A stretch of DNA of 64,000 nt from Trachythela sp. YZ-2020 (taxonomy: Eukaryota; Cnidaria; Anthozoa; Malacalcyonacea; Clavulariidae): contig JADLSH010000217.1 in assembly GCA_016169945.1 (NCBI GenBank), positions 868,001 to 932,000 of the forward strand, written 5' to 3'. Below the pieces are notes generated by a model. The model did not search any database. It saw only the letters and a list, made by a program, of their open reading frames with translations, and had not been told where the DNA came from. Shown here in pieces: positions 34,656 to 45,850 of the stretch; positions within the stretch are counted from its first letter, which is position 1, and each line of letters opens with the position of its first letter. The translations under genes were made by a program, and so were the position numbers.

Positions 34656-35970
34656 AAAGATAGCGAGAGTTTGTTTGACGTTATCATGGGCAGTTTCGAC
34701 GGCGCGGAAATTTGTGAGTTAATAGGCCTTTTCATTTTAAACCACCTGAGTACAAAATTTGGCAAAGAAAGCATCGGCCTATATAGAGATGATGGTTTGA
34801 CTATTATAAAAAGTATATCAGCACGTTTAGCAGACAAAACAAGGAAAGACCTCCATAAAATTTTCGAGCACTTTCACCTAAAAATTACCGCCGAATCAAA
34901 TTTACGAATAGTAAACTTTTTGCATGTAACTTTCGACCTTAACAATGGAAATATGCTCTCTAGCAACCCACCGAGCATCACAAGGCAACTACCTGCATCA
35001 ATTAACAAGCGCATCGAACTTCTTTCATCAGATGAGCAAACTTTTCAGGAATCTGCACCCTTATATCAGAACGCACTTAGGCATAGCAACTTTAATCATG
35101 AACTTAGCTACACTCAGCACACACCGCAACAACAACTCAGGAATAGGCAACGCAACATCATTTGGTTCAACCCACCATTTAGCAAGAGTGTTAGCACAAA
35201 CATAGGACGTAATTTCCTTAGTCTAATTGACAAACATTTTCCACAGCACCGCAAGCTACATAAAATTTTTAACAGAAATACAGTTAAAGTAAGTTATAGG
35301 TGCATGAACAATATCAAGTCAGTAATCACTAAACACAATGCACGCATATCTAGGAATAACAAGCCACAGGAGAGGGACACTACCAATTGCAGTTGTAGAG
35401 AAAACACCATTTGCCCGGTTCAAGAACAATGCATGACTAGGGAGTATACAAAGCAACAATCACAGCAAGCAACACAAACACGATCAAAAATTACATTGGC
35501 ATGACTGCAACCACATTCAAAGAGCGATTGGCCAACCACACTAAATCTTTTCAGCATAAAAGCATGCAAATGACACAGAACTTTCGAAATATATTTGGAC
35601 ATTGAAAGAAAACAATAAGGATTTAAAACATTCTATTTCGCACACGGGAGGATCAAAACGATGCAATTGTATTCTGAAACAAAAAAACAAGAATTGTTTA
35701 CCCAACAAAAGAGCTGAAATAATTTCACGATGTCGTCATCGTAACAAATTTCGCGTAAACAACGCAAACAAAGCCATGCAATGTCTCCCACATACACCCC
35801 CACGCTCCGGCAGGAAGCATATAAGCGGTCATTTATTTCGAAACTTGTCACTACCTGATGATTCTTTTACAGATGAAATAGCCTGTGGCAGACAAATTTT
35901 GAGGTAAGCGAAAATCTATAATTTGCTCTAGCTATATGTTTTCGAACACCCTCTGCCTTTCGTAGCCTAG
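34650..35970 (+). mobile_element. Penelope-like element, truncated copy on plus strand
   Basis: Plus-strand partner of 33540-34612. It extends further 5' and so retains the RT catalytic motif. The 3' end (about 35740-35970) matches the other arm inverted. Penelope-like elements often yield partial and inverted tandem copies. Confidence 0.8.
34671..35504 (+). pseudogene. Penelope-like reverse transcriptase (5'-truncated)
   Basis: 277 codons. FDVIMGSFDGAEICELIGLF and then GLYRDDGLTI include the YRDD catalytic residues of RT motif C in the Penelope-like form. The thumb and the cysteine-rich linker CSCRENTICPVQEQCMTR follow. The fingers and most of the palm upstream are missing. After 35504 the GIY-YIG part continues only in other frames (about 35500-35700), showing frameshifts. 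Confidence 0.75.
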
Positions 35971-36245
35971 CTGCACCTACACGCATGTCTGGATGCGCAT
36001 GTGTCTGAGTATTGTACTACGTACATGCGCTTGGCGAGAGCAAGAGTATGGTGTATAAATACGAAGTCACTCACATCTAAAGGAGACAAAAACGTGACAT
36101 GCATATAACAAAATTTGTCAAATATTCGTGAAATTCGCACAACACCATTTACAAATATGCCTATTGGCAACTGAAAATATTAACCACTTCATTAGGATTC
36201 TAGTTATGTTTTTAATATGTACATTGAATATTGCAGCAGACAAAA

Positions 36246-39200
36246 ATGTGTTGTGTAAAAGGAAACGACAAGGAAAATACTAACGAATTTCTTTCGCAAA
36301 AATTTAGAAATTCCTCGAGTAATATAACAAGAATGTCAAGTATACCATGGGAAAACGAAGAAAAGCGAAACTACATTTGTATGGAATATATTGTCACTGA
36401 TGTTGTAAGTAAAGAATTGAGGAAAGTTTTTAAACAGGAGTGGAACAATCGTTACCAGGCTTCCTTTGGACCATGGGATGACACCAACCTAAGTGGTCAG
36501 CAGTTGTTTCATTCTGAACAAACGCGAGCAAGACCAAACAAGAATGTTTACCAGGCCAAATTTCAACATGGAGATACAAATCAGTGGGATTGTACTGTCC
36601 TTTTTGACGCAATTCTTTACTCCAACTCGATCGGTCGAGCAAGACTTAATCCAACAATAAAGAGAGAAGTCGACGATCTTAGAAAATTACGAAATGAAAT
36701 TATGCATATTATTGAAGGGAAGCTCGATGATAAGGACTATCAAATCATGATAAGTCGCGTTGAAAATGCATTTAAAGCATTGGGACTTCCAATTAATGAT
36801 GTCGTTCGAATTAAATTTGAGAGAAACCTTTACAAGTCGTTTCAAGTTCTACCTCCCAAGCCATCTCACGAAGTCGTTTACCGTTCTGAGAAAATAACTG
36901 AAATAAGTCGAGATCTTAAAAAACTGCACGGCGATAACGACGGTAAGCTTACCTATTTCTATATTTCTGGAAATCCCGGAAGCGGAAAATCTCAACTCGC
37001 CAGACAAGTTTGCGAGGATATTTACAAAGGTGTAAATTGCCAAACAGAAACAACATTTGTAATGACAATGGACGGAAAAGATCTAGGTTCTCTTCTCTAC
37101 TCATATCAATCCTTTTGCCGACGTCTAAATTGCAATGAAAGTGTATTGGAGAATATCATGAATTCATCCAAACCAAAAGATGAAAAGATCAAAGATGTAA
37201 GATCACTATTAACAACTAGAGTTAAGAATTGGAAGCGGTGGTGGATTATAGTGGACAATGTGGAAAGTCTCGCGAACATTTCCGCTCTACTGCCTCAGAT
37301 GGGGGACGAAGTTTGGAATAATGGCCAAGTTATATTAACAACACAAAACACAAATTCTGTCCAACCTGATACTTTGTTCACTAAACATCTTTCACTCAGT
37401 CTTGGTATGAATGACCAAGAATGTCGCCAGCTTCTTGCCTTATTATCAAGAACTGACGTCAATAATCCGTTATTACAGGAAGTTGCGGAGAAGTTAGACC
37501 ACCAACCTCTGGCAATGGCTGCGGCTGCCGTGTACATGAGACAAGTCATCGAGTCAAATTTTCATCCTGATTTTTCGTGGCGAGACTATTTAACAAAGTT
37601 AGAAGGCAAAAGAAAATTGACAGAAAAACGTCTTCACCAGATAAATCCGGCATATTCGTCCACCATGTCCGCAGCTGTGTCTTTAGCTGTTGAAAAATGT
37701 GCAGCAAGTAATATAATTTTGAATCACACAATCCACCTATTCTCGTACATTTCCTTTGAACCTTTCCCACTAGATCTTATTGCCAAGTACATTCAGCAGC
37801 AAGATAAAGAGTTAGATGCCGAGGATATCAGGTTTGAAATAAAACACTGTTCGTTGTTCCTTTCTGCTGAAAATAAAGATCACTATATTCGTCTACATCG
37901 CGTTGTTCATGAAGCAATTAAATTAATTTGTGATTGCAAAGGAGTTGAAATTGAACATTCTCCAGATAGCGGAGTTCCAAGTAAAAGAGCACCGGTTTAT
38001 ATTGCAAGTAGAGTTCAAAATATTGTTCGAACGCTTTATTATTTCAAAGAGAGAGAAGATCAAATTAAATTGATTCCACATTTAAAGACATTAAATGCAA
38101 AAATAAAGGACTACTTTTCAAACGATGATGCCCTATATTCAATAATTTTAGACTTAAACGAAATTTCTGACATATACACGTTCTTTGCAGAAACCTTATT
38201 GTACTTTAGCGAATTTAAACTCTCTATGGAATACCTAAATTCAAATCTGAAGATTTCACAAGTCTCAAAGGAGGAAATCGGGCTGTGCGTTACTTACTGC
38301 CTGCTCGGTATCTTACATTATCGGATGGGTGAACTGGTAACGGCTAAAGATTATCATCAACAGGCCTTAAAAATTCAACTAGAACAATTAGGGCCAAATC
38401 ATGTTGATGTTGCAAGTTCTTACAACAACCTAGGTACAGTGTATAGAGCTACAGGTGAACTGGAAACGGCTAAAGATTATCATCAACAGGCCTTAAAAAT
38501 TCAACTAGAACAATTAGGGCCAAATCAAGTTGCTGTTGCAAGTTCTTACAACAACCTAGGTACAGTGTGTAGTGATACAGGTGAACTGGAAACGGCTAAA
38601 GATTATCATCAACAGGCCTTAAAAATTCAACTAGAACAATTAGGGCCAAATCATGTTGATGTTGCAAGTTCTTACAACAACCTAGGTACAGTGTATAGTG
38701 ATACAGGTGAACTGGAAACGGCTAAAGATTATCTTCAACAGGCCTTAAAAATTCAACTAGAACAATTAGGGCCAAATCATGTTGATGTTGCAAGTTCTTA
38801 CAACAACCTAGGTACAGTGTATAGTGATACAGGTGAACTGGAAACGGCTAAAGATTATTATCAACAGGCCTTAAAAATTCAACTAGAACAATTAGGGCCA
38901 AATCATGTTCATGTTGCAAGTTCTTACAACAACCTAGGTACAGTGTATAGAGCTACAGGTGAACTGGAAACGGCTAAAGATTATCATCAACAGGCCTTAA
39001 AAATTCAACTAGAACAATTAGGGCCAAATCATGTTGCTGTTGCAAGTTCTTACAACAACCTGGGTACAGTGTATAGAGCTACAGGTGAACTGGAAGCGGC
39101 TAAAGATTATCATCAGCAGGCCTTAAAAATTCAACTAGAACAATTAGGGCCAAATCATGTTGATGTTGCATGTTCTTACAACAACCTAGGTATAGTGTAT

Positions 39201-41456
39201 GGAGCTACAGGTGATCTGGAAACGGCTAAAGATTATCATCAACAGGCCTTAAAAATTAAACTAGAACAATTAGGGCCAAATCATGTTGATGTTGCAAGTT
39301 CTTACAACAACCTAGGTACAGTGTATAGTGATACAGGTGAACTGGAAACGGCTAAAGATTATCATCAACAGGCCTTAAAAATTAAACTAGAACAATTAGG
39401 GCCAAATCATGTTGATGTTGCAAGTTCTTACAACAATCTAGGTACAGTGTATAGAGCTACAGGTGATCTGGAAACGGCTAAAGATTATCATCAACAGGCC
39501 TTAAAAATTCAACTAGAACAATTAGGGCCAAATCATGTTGATGTTGCAAGTTCTTACAACAACCTAGGTACAGTGTATAGAGCTACAGGTGATCTGGAAA
39601 CGGCTAAAGATTATCATCAACAGGCCTTAAAAATTCAACTAGAACAATTAGGGCCAAATCATGTTGCTGTTGCAAGTTCTTACAACAACCTAGGTACAGT
39701 GTATAGTGATACAGGTGAACTGGAAACGGCTAAAGATTATCATCAACAGGCCATAAAAATTAAACTAGAACAATTAGGGCCAAATCATGTTGCTGTTGCA
39801 AGTTCTTACAACAACCTAGGTACAGTGTATAGTGATACAGGTGAACTGGAAGCGGCTAAAGATTATCATCAACAGGCCTTAAAAATTCAACTAGAACAAT
39901 TAGGGCCAAATCATGTTGATGTTGCATGTTCTTACAACAACCTAGGTATAGTGTATAGAGCCACAGGTGATCTGGAAACGGCTAAAGATTATCATCAACA
40001 GGCCTTAAAAATTAAACTAGAACAATTAGGGCCAAATCATGTTGATGTTGCAAGTTCTTACAACAACCTAGGTACAGTGTGTAGTGATACAGGTGAACTG
40101 GAAACGGCTAAAGATTATCATCAACAGGCCTTAAAATTTCAACTAGAACAATTAGGGCCAAATCATGTTGATGTTGCAAGTTCTTACAACAACCTAGGTA
40201 CAGTGTATAGAGCTACAGGTGAACTGGAAACGGCTAAAGATTATCATCAACAGGCCTTAAAAATTCAACTAGAACAATTAGGGCCAAATCATGTTGATGT
40301 TGCAAGTTCTTACAACAACCTAGGTACAGTGTATAGTGATACAGGTGAACTGGAAACGGCTAAAGATTATCATCAACAGGCCTTAAAAATTCAACTAGAA
40401 CAATTAGGGCCAAATCATGTTGATGTTGCAAGTTCTTACAACAACCTAGGTACAGTGTATAGTGATACAGGTGAACTGGAAACGGCTAAAGATTATCATC
40501 AACAGGCCTTAAAAATTCAACTAGAACAATTAGGGCCAAATCATGTTGATGTTGCAGATTCTTACAACAACCTAGGTATAGCGTATAGTGATACAGGTGA
40601 ACTGGAAACGGCAAAAGATTATAATCAACAGGCCTTAAAAATTCTACTAGAACAATTAGGGCCAAATCATGTTGATGTTGCAGGTTCTTACAACAACCTA
40701 GGTATAGTGTATAGAGCTACAGGTGATCTGGAAACGGCTAAAGATTATCATCAACAGGCCTTAAAAATTCAACTAGAACAATTAGGGCCAAATCATGTTG
40801 CTGTTGCAAGTTCTTACAACAACCTAGGTACAGTGTGTAGTGATACAGGTGAACTGGAAACGGCTAAAGATTATCATCAACAGGCCTTAAAAATTCAACT
40901 AGAACAATTAGGGCCAAATCATGTTGATGTTGCAAGTTCTTACAACAACCTAGGTACAGTGTATAGAGCTACAGGTGAACTGGAAACGGCTAAAGATTAT
41001 CATCAACAGGCCTTAAAAATTCAACTAGAACAATTAGGGCCAAATCATGTTGATGTTGCAAGTTCTTACAACAACCTAGGTACAGTGTATAGAGCTACAG
41101 GTGAACTGGAAACGGCTAAAGATTATCATCAACAGGCCTTAAAAATTCAACTAGAACAATTAGGGCCAAATCATGTTGCTGTTGCAAGTTCTTACAACAA
41201 CCTAGGTACAGTGTATAGTGATACAGGTGAACTGGAAACGGCTAAAGATTATCATCAACAGGCCTTAAAAATTCAACTAGAACAATTAGGGCCAAATCAT
41301 GTTGATGTTGCAAGTTCTTACAACAACCTAGGTACAGTGTATAGTGATACAGGTGAACTGGAAACGGCTAAAGATTATCATCAACAGGCCTTAAAAATTC
41401 AACTAGAACAATTAGGGCCAAATCATGTTGATGTTGCAGATCTTACAACAACCTAG
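36246..41456 (+). CDS. HEPN-STAND (NB-ARC-like) protein with long TPR array
   Basis: About 1,736 codons from the first ATG. A ttgcag just upstream (36231-36236) is a possible splice acceptor, so there may be a 5' exon. N-terminal residues 60-180 look like a DZIP3-type HEPN domain with LRKLRNEIMHI (R-x4-H, as in HEPN RNases). A STAND NTPase follows: Walker A GNPGSGKS (about 36970), Walker B-like WWIIVDNVE, QVILTTQN, and LDHQPLAMAAA in the GLPL position. From 38340 come 24 full 42-residue TPR units (TAKDYHQQALKIQLEQLG...). Such STAND-TPR proteins act as innate immune or cell-death sensors in invertebrates; this role is inferred. The frame ends where one base is missing inside a repeat at about 41440, after which repeats continue. 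It could be a host gene still expressed, or an allele with a truncated array. Confidence 0.8.
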   Translation: MCCVKGNDKENTNEFLSQKFRNSSSNITRMSSIPWENEEKRNYICMEYIVTDVVSKELRKVFKQEWNNRYQASFGPWDDTNLSGQQLFHSEQTRARPNKNVYQAKFQHGDTNQWDCTVLFDAILYSNSIGRARLNPTIKREVDDLRKLRNEIMHIIEGKLDDKDYQIMISRVENAFKALGLPINDVVRIKFERNLYKSFQVLPPKPSHEVVYRSEKITEISRDLKKLHGDNDGKLTYFYISGNPGSGKSQLARQVCEDIYKGVNCQTETTFVMTMDGKDLGSLLYSYQSFCRRLNCNESVLENIMNSSKPKDEKIKDVRSLLTTRVKNWKRWWIIVDNVESLANISALLPQMGDEVWNNGQVILTTQNTNSVQPDTLFTKHLSLSLGMNDQECRQLLALLSRTDVNNPLLQEVAEKLDHQPLAMAAAAVYMRQVIESNFHPDFSWRDYLTKLEGKRKLTEKRLHQINPAYSSTMSAAVSLAVEKCAASNIILNHTIHLFSYISFEPFPLDLIAKYIQQQDKELDAEDIRFEIKHCSLFLSAENKDHYIRLHRVVHEAIKLICDCKGVEIEHSPDSGVPSKRAPVYIASRVQNIVRTLYYFKEREDQIKLIPHLKTLNAKIKDYFSNDDALYSIILDLNEISDIYTFFAETLLYFSEFKLSMEYLNSNLKISQVSKEEIGLCVTYCLLGILHYRMGELVTAKDYHQQALKIQLEQLGPNHVDVASSYNNLGTVYRATGELETAKDYHQQALKIQLEQLGPNQVAVASSYNNLGTVCSDTGELETAKDYHQQALKIQLEQLGPNHVDVASSYNNLGTVYSDTGELETAKDYLQQALKIQLEQLGPNHVDVASSYNNLGTVYSDTGELETAKDYYQQALKIQLEQLGPNHVHVASSYNNLGTVYRATGELETAKDYHQQALKIQLEQLGPNHVAVASSYNNLGTVYRATGELEAAKDYHQQALKIQLEQLGPNHVDVACSYNNLGIVYGATGDLETAKDYHQQALKIKLEQLGPNHVDVASSYNNLGTVYSDTGELETAKDYHQQALKIKLEQLGPNHVDVASSYNNLGTVYRATGDLETAKDYHQQALKIQLEQLGPNHVDVASSYNNLGTVYRATGDLETAKDYHQQALKIQLEQLGPNHVAVASSYNNLGTVYSDTGELETAKDYHQQAIKIKLEQLGPNHVAVASSYNNLGTVYSDTGELEAAKDYHQQALKIQLEQLGPNHVDVACSYNNLGIVYRATGDLETAKDYHQQALKIKLEQLGPNHVDVASSYNNLGTVCSDTGELETAKDYHQQALKFQLEQLGPNHVDVASSYNNLGTVYRATGELETAKDYHQQALKIQLEQLGPNHVDVASSYNNLGTVYSDTGELETAKDYHQQALKIQLEQLGPNHVDVASSYNNLGTVYSDTGELETAKDYHQQALKIQLEQLGPNHVDVADSYNNLGIAYSDTGELETAKDYNQQALKILLEQLGPNHVDVAGSYNNLGIVYRATGDLETAKDYHQQALKIQLEQLGPNHVAVASSYNNLGTVCSDTGELETAKDYHQQALKIQLEQLGPNHVDVASSYNNLGTVYRATGELETAKDYHQQALKIQLEQLGPNHVDVASSYNNLGTVYRATGELETAKDYHQQALKIQLEQLGPNHVAVASSYNNLGTVYSDTGELETAKDYHQQALKIQLEQLGPNHVDVASSYNNLGTVYSDTGELETAKDYHQQALKIQLEQLGPNHVDVADLTTT

Positions 41457-43757
41457 GTATAGCGTATAGTGATACAGGTGAACTGGAAACGGCTAAAGAT
41501 TATAATCAACAGGCCTTAAAAATTCTACTAGAACAATTAGGGCCAAATCATGTTGATGTTGCAGGTTCTTACAACAACCTAGGTATAGTGTATAGAGCTA
41601 CAGGTGATCTGGAAACGGCTAAAGATTATCATCAACAGGCCTTAAAAATTCAACTAGAACAATTAGGGCCAAATCATGTTGCTGTTGCAAGTTCTTACAA
41701 CAACCTAGGTACAGTGTGTAGTGATACAGGTGAACTGGAAACGGCTAAAGATTATCATCAACAGGCCTTAAAAATTCAACTAGAACAATTAGGGCCAAAT
41801 CATGTTGATGTTGCAAGTTCTTACAACAACCTAGGTACAGTGTATAGAGCTACAGGTGAACTGGAAACGGCTAAAGATTATCATCAACAGGCCTTAAAAA
41901 TTCAACTAGAACAATTAGGGCCAAATCATGTTGCTGTTGCAAGTTCTTACAACAACCTAGGTACAGTGTGTAGTGATACAGGTGAACTGGAAACGGCTAA
42001 AGATTATCATCAACAGGCCTTAAAAATTCAACTAGAACAATTAGGGCCAAATCATGTTGATGTTGCAAGTTCTTACAACAACCTAGGTACAGTGTATAGT
42101 TAGTGATACAGGTGAACTGGAAACGGCTAAAGATTATCATCAACAGGCCTTAAAAATTAAACTAGAACAATTAGGGCCAAATCATGTTGATGTTGCAAGT
42201 TCTTACAACAACCTAGGTACAGTGTATAGAGCTACAGGTGATCTGGAAACGGCTAAAGATTATCATCAACAGGCCTTAAAAATTAAACTAGAACAATTAG
42301 GGCCAAATCATATTGATGTTGCAAGTTCTTACAACAACCTAGGTACAGTGTATAGTGATACAGGTGAACTGGAAACGGCTAAAGATTATCATCAACAGGC
42401 CTTAAAAATTCAACTAGAACAATTAGGGCCAAATCATGTTGATGTTGCAAGTTCTTACAACAACCTAGGTACAGTGTATAGTGATACAGGTGAACTGGAA
42501 ACGGCTAAAGATTATCATCAACAGGCCTTAAAAATTCAACTAGAACAATTAGGGCCAAATCATGTTGATGTTGCAGATTCTTACAACAACCTAGGTATAG
42601 CGTATAGTGATACAGGTGAACTGGAAACGGCTAAAGATTATAATCAACAGGCCTTAAAAATTCTACTAGAACAATTAGGGCCAAATCATGTTGATGTTGC
42701 AGGTTCTTACAACAACCTAGGTACTTGATCTGGAAACGGCTAAAGATTATCATCAACAGGCCTTAAAAATTGAACTAGAACAATTAGGGCCAAATCATGT
42801 TGCTGTTGCAAGTTCTTACAACAACCTAGGTACAGTGTATAGTGATACAGGTGAACTGGACGGCTAAAGATTATCATCAACAGGCCTTCAAAATTCAACT
42901 AGAACAATTAGGGCCAAATCATATTGATGTTGCAAGTTCTTACAACAACCTAGGTACAGTGTATAGTGATACAGGTGAACTGGAAACGGCTAAAGATTAT
43001 CATCAACAGGCCATAAAAATTAAACTCGAAGAATTACGGCCAAATCATGTTGATGTTGCAAGTTCTTACAACAACCTAGGTACAGTGTATAGTGATACAG
43101 GTGAACTGGAAACGGCTAAAGATTATCATCAACAGGCCTTAAAAATTGAACTAGAACAATTAGGGCCAAATCATGTTGCTGTTGCAAGTTCTTACAACAA
43201 CCTAGGTACAGTGTATAGTAGTGATACAGGTGAACTGGACGGCTAAAGATTATCATCAACAGTCCTTCAAAATTCAACTATAACAATTAGGGCCAAATCA
43301 TGTTGATGTTGCAAGTTCTTACAACAACCTAGGTACAGTGTATAGAGCTACAGGTGAACTGGAAACGGCTAAAGATTATCATCAACAGGCCATAAAAATT
43401 AAACTAGAACAATTACGGCCAAATCATGTTGATGTTGCAAGTTCTTACAACAACCTAGGTACAGTGTATTGTGATACAGGTGAACTGGAAACGGCTAAAG
43501 ATTATCATCAACAGGCCTTAAAAATGCAACTAGAACAATTAGGGCCAAATCATGTTGATGTTGCAAGTTCTTACAACAACCTACGTACAGTGTATGGAGC
43601 TACAGGTGAACTGGAAACGGCTAAAGGTTATCATCAACAAGCCTTAAAAATTGAACTAGAACAATTAGGGCCAAATCATGTCGATGTTGCAGGTTCTTAC
43701 AACAACCTAGGTATGGTTTTTGGTAGTACAGGTGAACTGGAAGCGGCTAAAGATTAA
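38340..43757 (+). repeat. 126-bp tandem repeat array encoding TPR units (about 43 copies)
   Basis: Near-identical 126-bp units, also at silent positions, run from 38340 to 43757. A few positions vary among units (VDV/VAV/VHV, SSY/CSY/DSY/GSY, TVYSDT/TVYRAT/TVCSDT/IVYRAT, IQL/IKL/IEL/ILL). A block marked by gtatagcgtatagtg recurs near 40575, 41455 and 42594, spacings close to 7 and 9 units. This shows higher-order duplication by unequal exchange. Confidence 0.9.
41457..43757 (+). pseudogene. Decaying 3' half of the TPR array
   Basis: The repeats continue after the main frame closes, in four shorter frames: 41588-42103, 42222-42728, 42842-43246 and 43338-43757. Breaks seen are an inserted ttag at about 42098, a deletion of about two dozen bases at 42720, two-base losses in ctggacggc at about 42860 and 43237, a stop at about 43279, and a 17-base loss near 43755. 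After 43800 the repeats end. If the single lost base near 41440 is an assembly error, some of this could be coding; the later lesions would still end the frame. Confidence 0.75.
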
Positions 43758-43799
43758 AAATTCGACTAGAACAATTAGGGCCAAATCATGTTGATGTTT

Positions 43800-44320
43800 A
43801 AAGTATTTTGGAAAATATAATATTCAAGGTTGTTGGCAAATGAAGTGTTTTTTGCTAAGATTGTTCAATTGGCTCACTCTATAATTTAACCCATTAGACA
43901 GAGTAACAAGGGTTAACAAGAAATATTGGATGTACAGTATCATAGTTATTGCTCAAAATCCCATCCCTTCACAAGTTTTTATCCTCTGCAATATTTTAAG
44001 ACAGAGTATAACAACAAAGTGTGGTGCATTGCAGCTTAACCGTTTAACAAGACATAACGTCATGTAGTTTCTTTAAGCCATTAGAGTGCAAGACCCTTCC
44101 CAATTGAGAAGTAAGAGTAAAATAACAAAGTGAGGCAGACTGCAGCTTAATTGGAGAACAAGGCGCATTGGCATATAGTTGTTCATTGAACGCATAGACA
44201 GAGTATAATATCAAAGTTGGGCGCATTGCGGTAAAGATCTGGGACAACCCAAACCTCGTGGGACAAGTATGGATAAAGACTGTTTTTGCCAGCTGGTGTT
44301 GTAATGTGATGATGAATCTA
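43800..44320. repeat. Degenerate repeats with agacagagtaa motif
   Basis: Loosely repeated segments of roughly 100 bp with the order agacagagta(t)aa, a(t)caaagt, g(g)cgcattgc, agcttaa. They occur near 43898, 44003, 44110 and 44204, and once more beyond the MITE at 45058-45120. Non-coding. Confidence 0.55.
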
Positions 44321-44584
<264 letters not shown>

Positions 44585-44657
44585 CATAGAATTAGTGAAA
44601 TCTATTGAAAGCTTAACCCATTAATATCAAACACTTTCCCCTTGACAAGGTTACTAA

Positions 44658-45054
44658 GGGGCTGTTTATATTAAAGCCGGGCTAGCTCGCTGAACGAGGC
44701 AGCCCGGTAAGCGGGATAAATTTACCTTCTGTTTATATGAGAAAATTTCATCCCGGCAAGCGAGATAATTTTGTTGTTTTGACCTTTGACATTGTTTTGA
44801 CAATTCTTAAAAATAGCTCGCAGACAAATGGCGGCGGCATCTCTTTGAACTTTCAGCGAGTGTTTATATGGGGAAATTTTCATCCCGGTAAGCGAGATCT
44901 CACCTTTTTCAAGCGAGATCTCAGGAACCGGGCCAGCCCGCTTGTCCATATAAACGCACAGTAGTTTTTACCCTAAAATCAATTACACGGCGAGATCTCG
45001 CTAAGCGGGCTGGCCCGTTAAGCGAGTCAGCCCGGCTTCCATATAAACAGTCCC
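44658..45054. mobile_element. Harbinger-like MITE (397 bp)
   Basis: Ends GGGGCTGTTTATATTAAAGC and the near-inverse ending CATATAAACAGTCCC. It is flanked by TAA at 44655-44657 and 45055-45057. A three-base TAA duplication suggests PIF/Harbinger. Inside are many aagcgagatctc / gggctggcccg blocks in both orientations, giving a strong secondary structure. Confidence 0.75.
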
Positions 45055-45059
45055 TAAGA

Positions 45060-45669
45060 CAGAGTAAAATTACAAAGTGGTTGATTTAGGGCTCAATGTG
45101 GCTTAATGGGTTAACAAGCTAGAGACATGGGCAGATAGTCTGGTCTCAACACTACCAGAAATTACACACTCTAGTGTTTTGTAATGGTAAATCTGTTCTG
45201 CCTCCACCTGCCTGGTAATGCCATCTACTAAATAATCTCCAAGCTCCTTCACTAATTAATCTGGTCTAATGCAATATACATGTCATATTTTTCAATCAGT
45301 CAAATATTATTGACAATGTTCGCTTCTCTACGTATGGCCATATTACTGAAGTATATAGATACAATGCACTCTCAAATCACCCATGGAATAGGTTCTATTT
45401 ACATTTTAGAGAATCAAAAATAGCAAGTATATATAAACTATAGTAGGCAGAATGAGAAAGACAATGCTTAATACACAAACAATACCGGTGTAGCAGTCTC
45501 AATACTCCCCCGGTCTCAGTATTCCTCTATTACTATGCGCACCCGCGCGTCAGCGGTTTTGCATAACAACATTTCCGCGTGTTCTTAGTTATCCCCTTTC
45601 TCTCGCTGGCTATCCCTACTGCACAAACACACAAAATCTTGAGTAAATTTGTTGTATCAAACCTTTAAA
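45060..45669. other. Intergenic and 5' flank of the Ginger-like gene
   Basis: Begins with one more degenerate agacagagtaa repeat, then unremarkable AT-rich sequence. From about 45490 it becomes richer in C and G (actcccccggtctcag, cccgcgcgtcagcgg), as expected for a promoter or 5' UTR. No TATA box is evident near a defined start. Confidence 0.4.
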
Positions 45670-45850
45670 ATGGCGAATTTGACGGATAAAGTTGGACCGA
45701 AAACTAGAGAAGATCGCTTGGCTCAACATAAAGAAAAAGTCGAGCGAATTGTCCACTACCTGCGCCATGGGAAACATCGAGATGGTTTGACGAAAAACCA
45801 ACAACGAGTGGTTCGTGGCCAGGCAAAAAACTATCTTTTTAATGAAACAA
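45670..45850 (+). pseudogene. Ginger-like integrase gene, exon 1
   Basis: ATG frame MANLTDKVGPKTREDRLAQH... with IVHYLRHGKHRDGLTKNQQR. It resembles the N-terminal region that precedes the H2C2 zinc finger in Ginger-type and LTR-type integrases. The exon ends at a GT (45851, gtaatg) and joins in phase to 46513. The start has a plausible context and no upstream ATG in frame. Confidence 0.6.

Noticed and set aside
36231..36245. Start of the HEPN-STAND frame at a TTG
   Set aside because: Eukaryotic initiation at TTG is unlikely. The bases ttgcag look like a splice acceptor, and the first ATG is at 36246.
38340..43757. CRISPR-like regular repeat array
   Set aside because: Repeats are contiguous coding TPR units without spacers in animal DNA.
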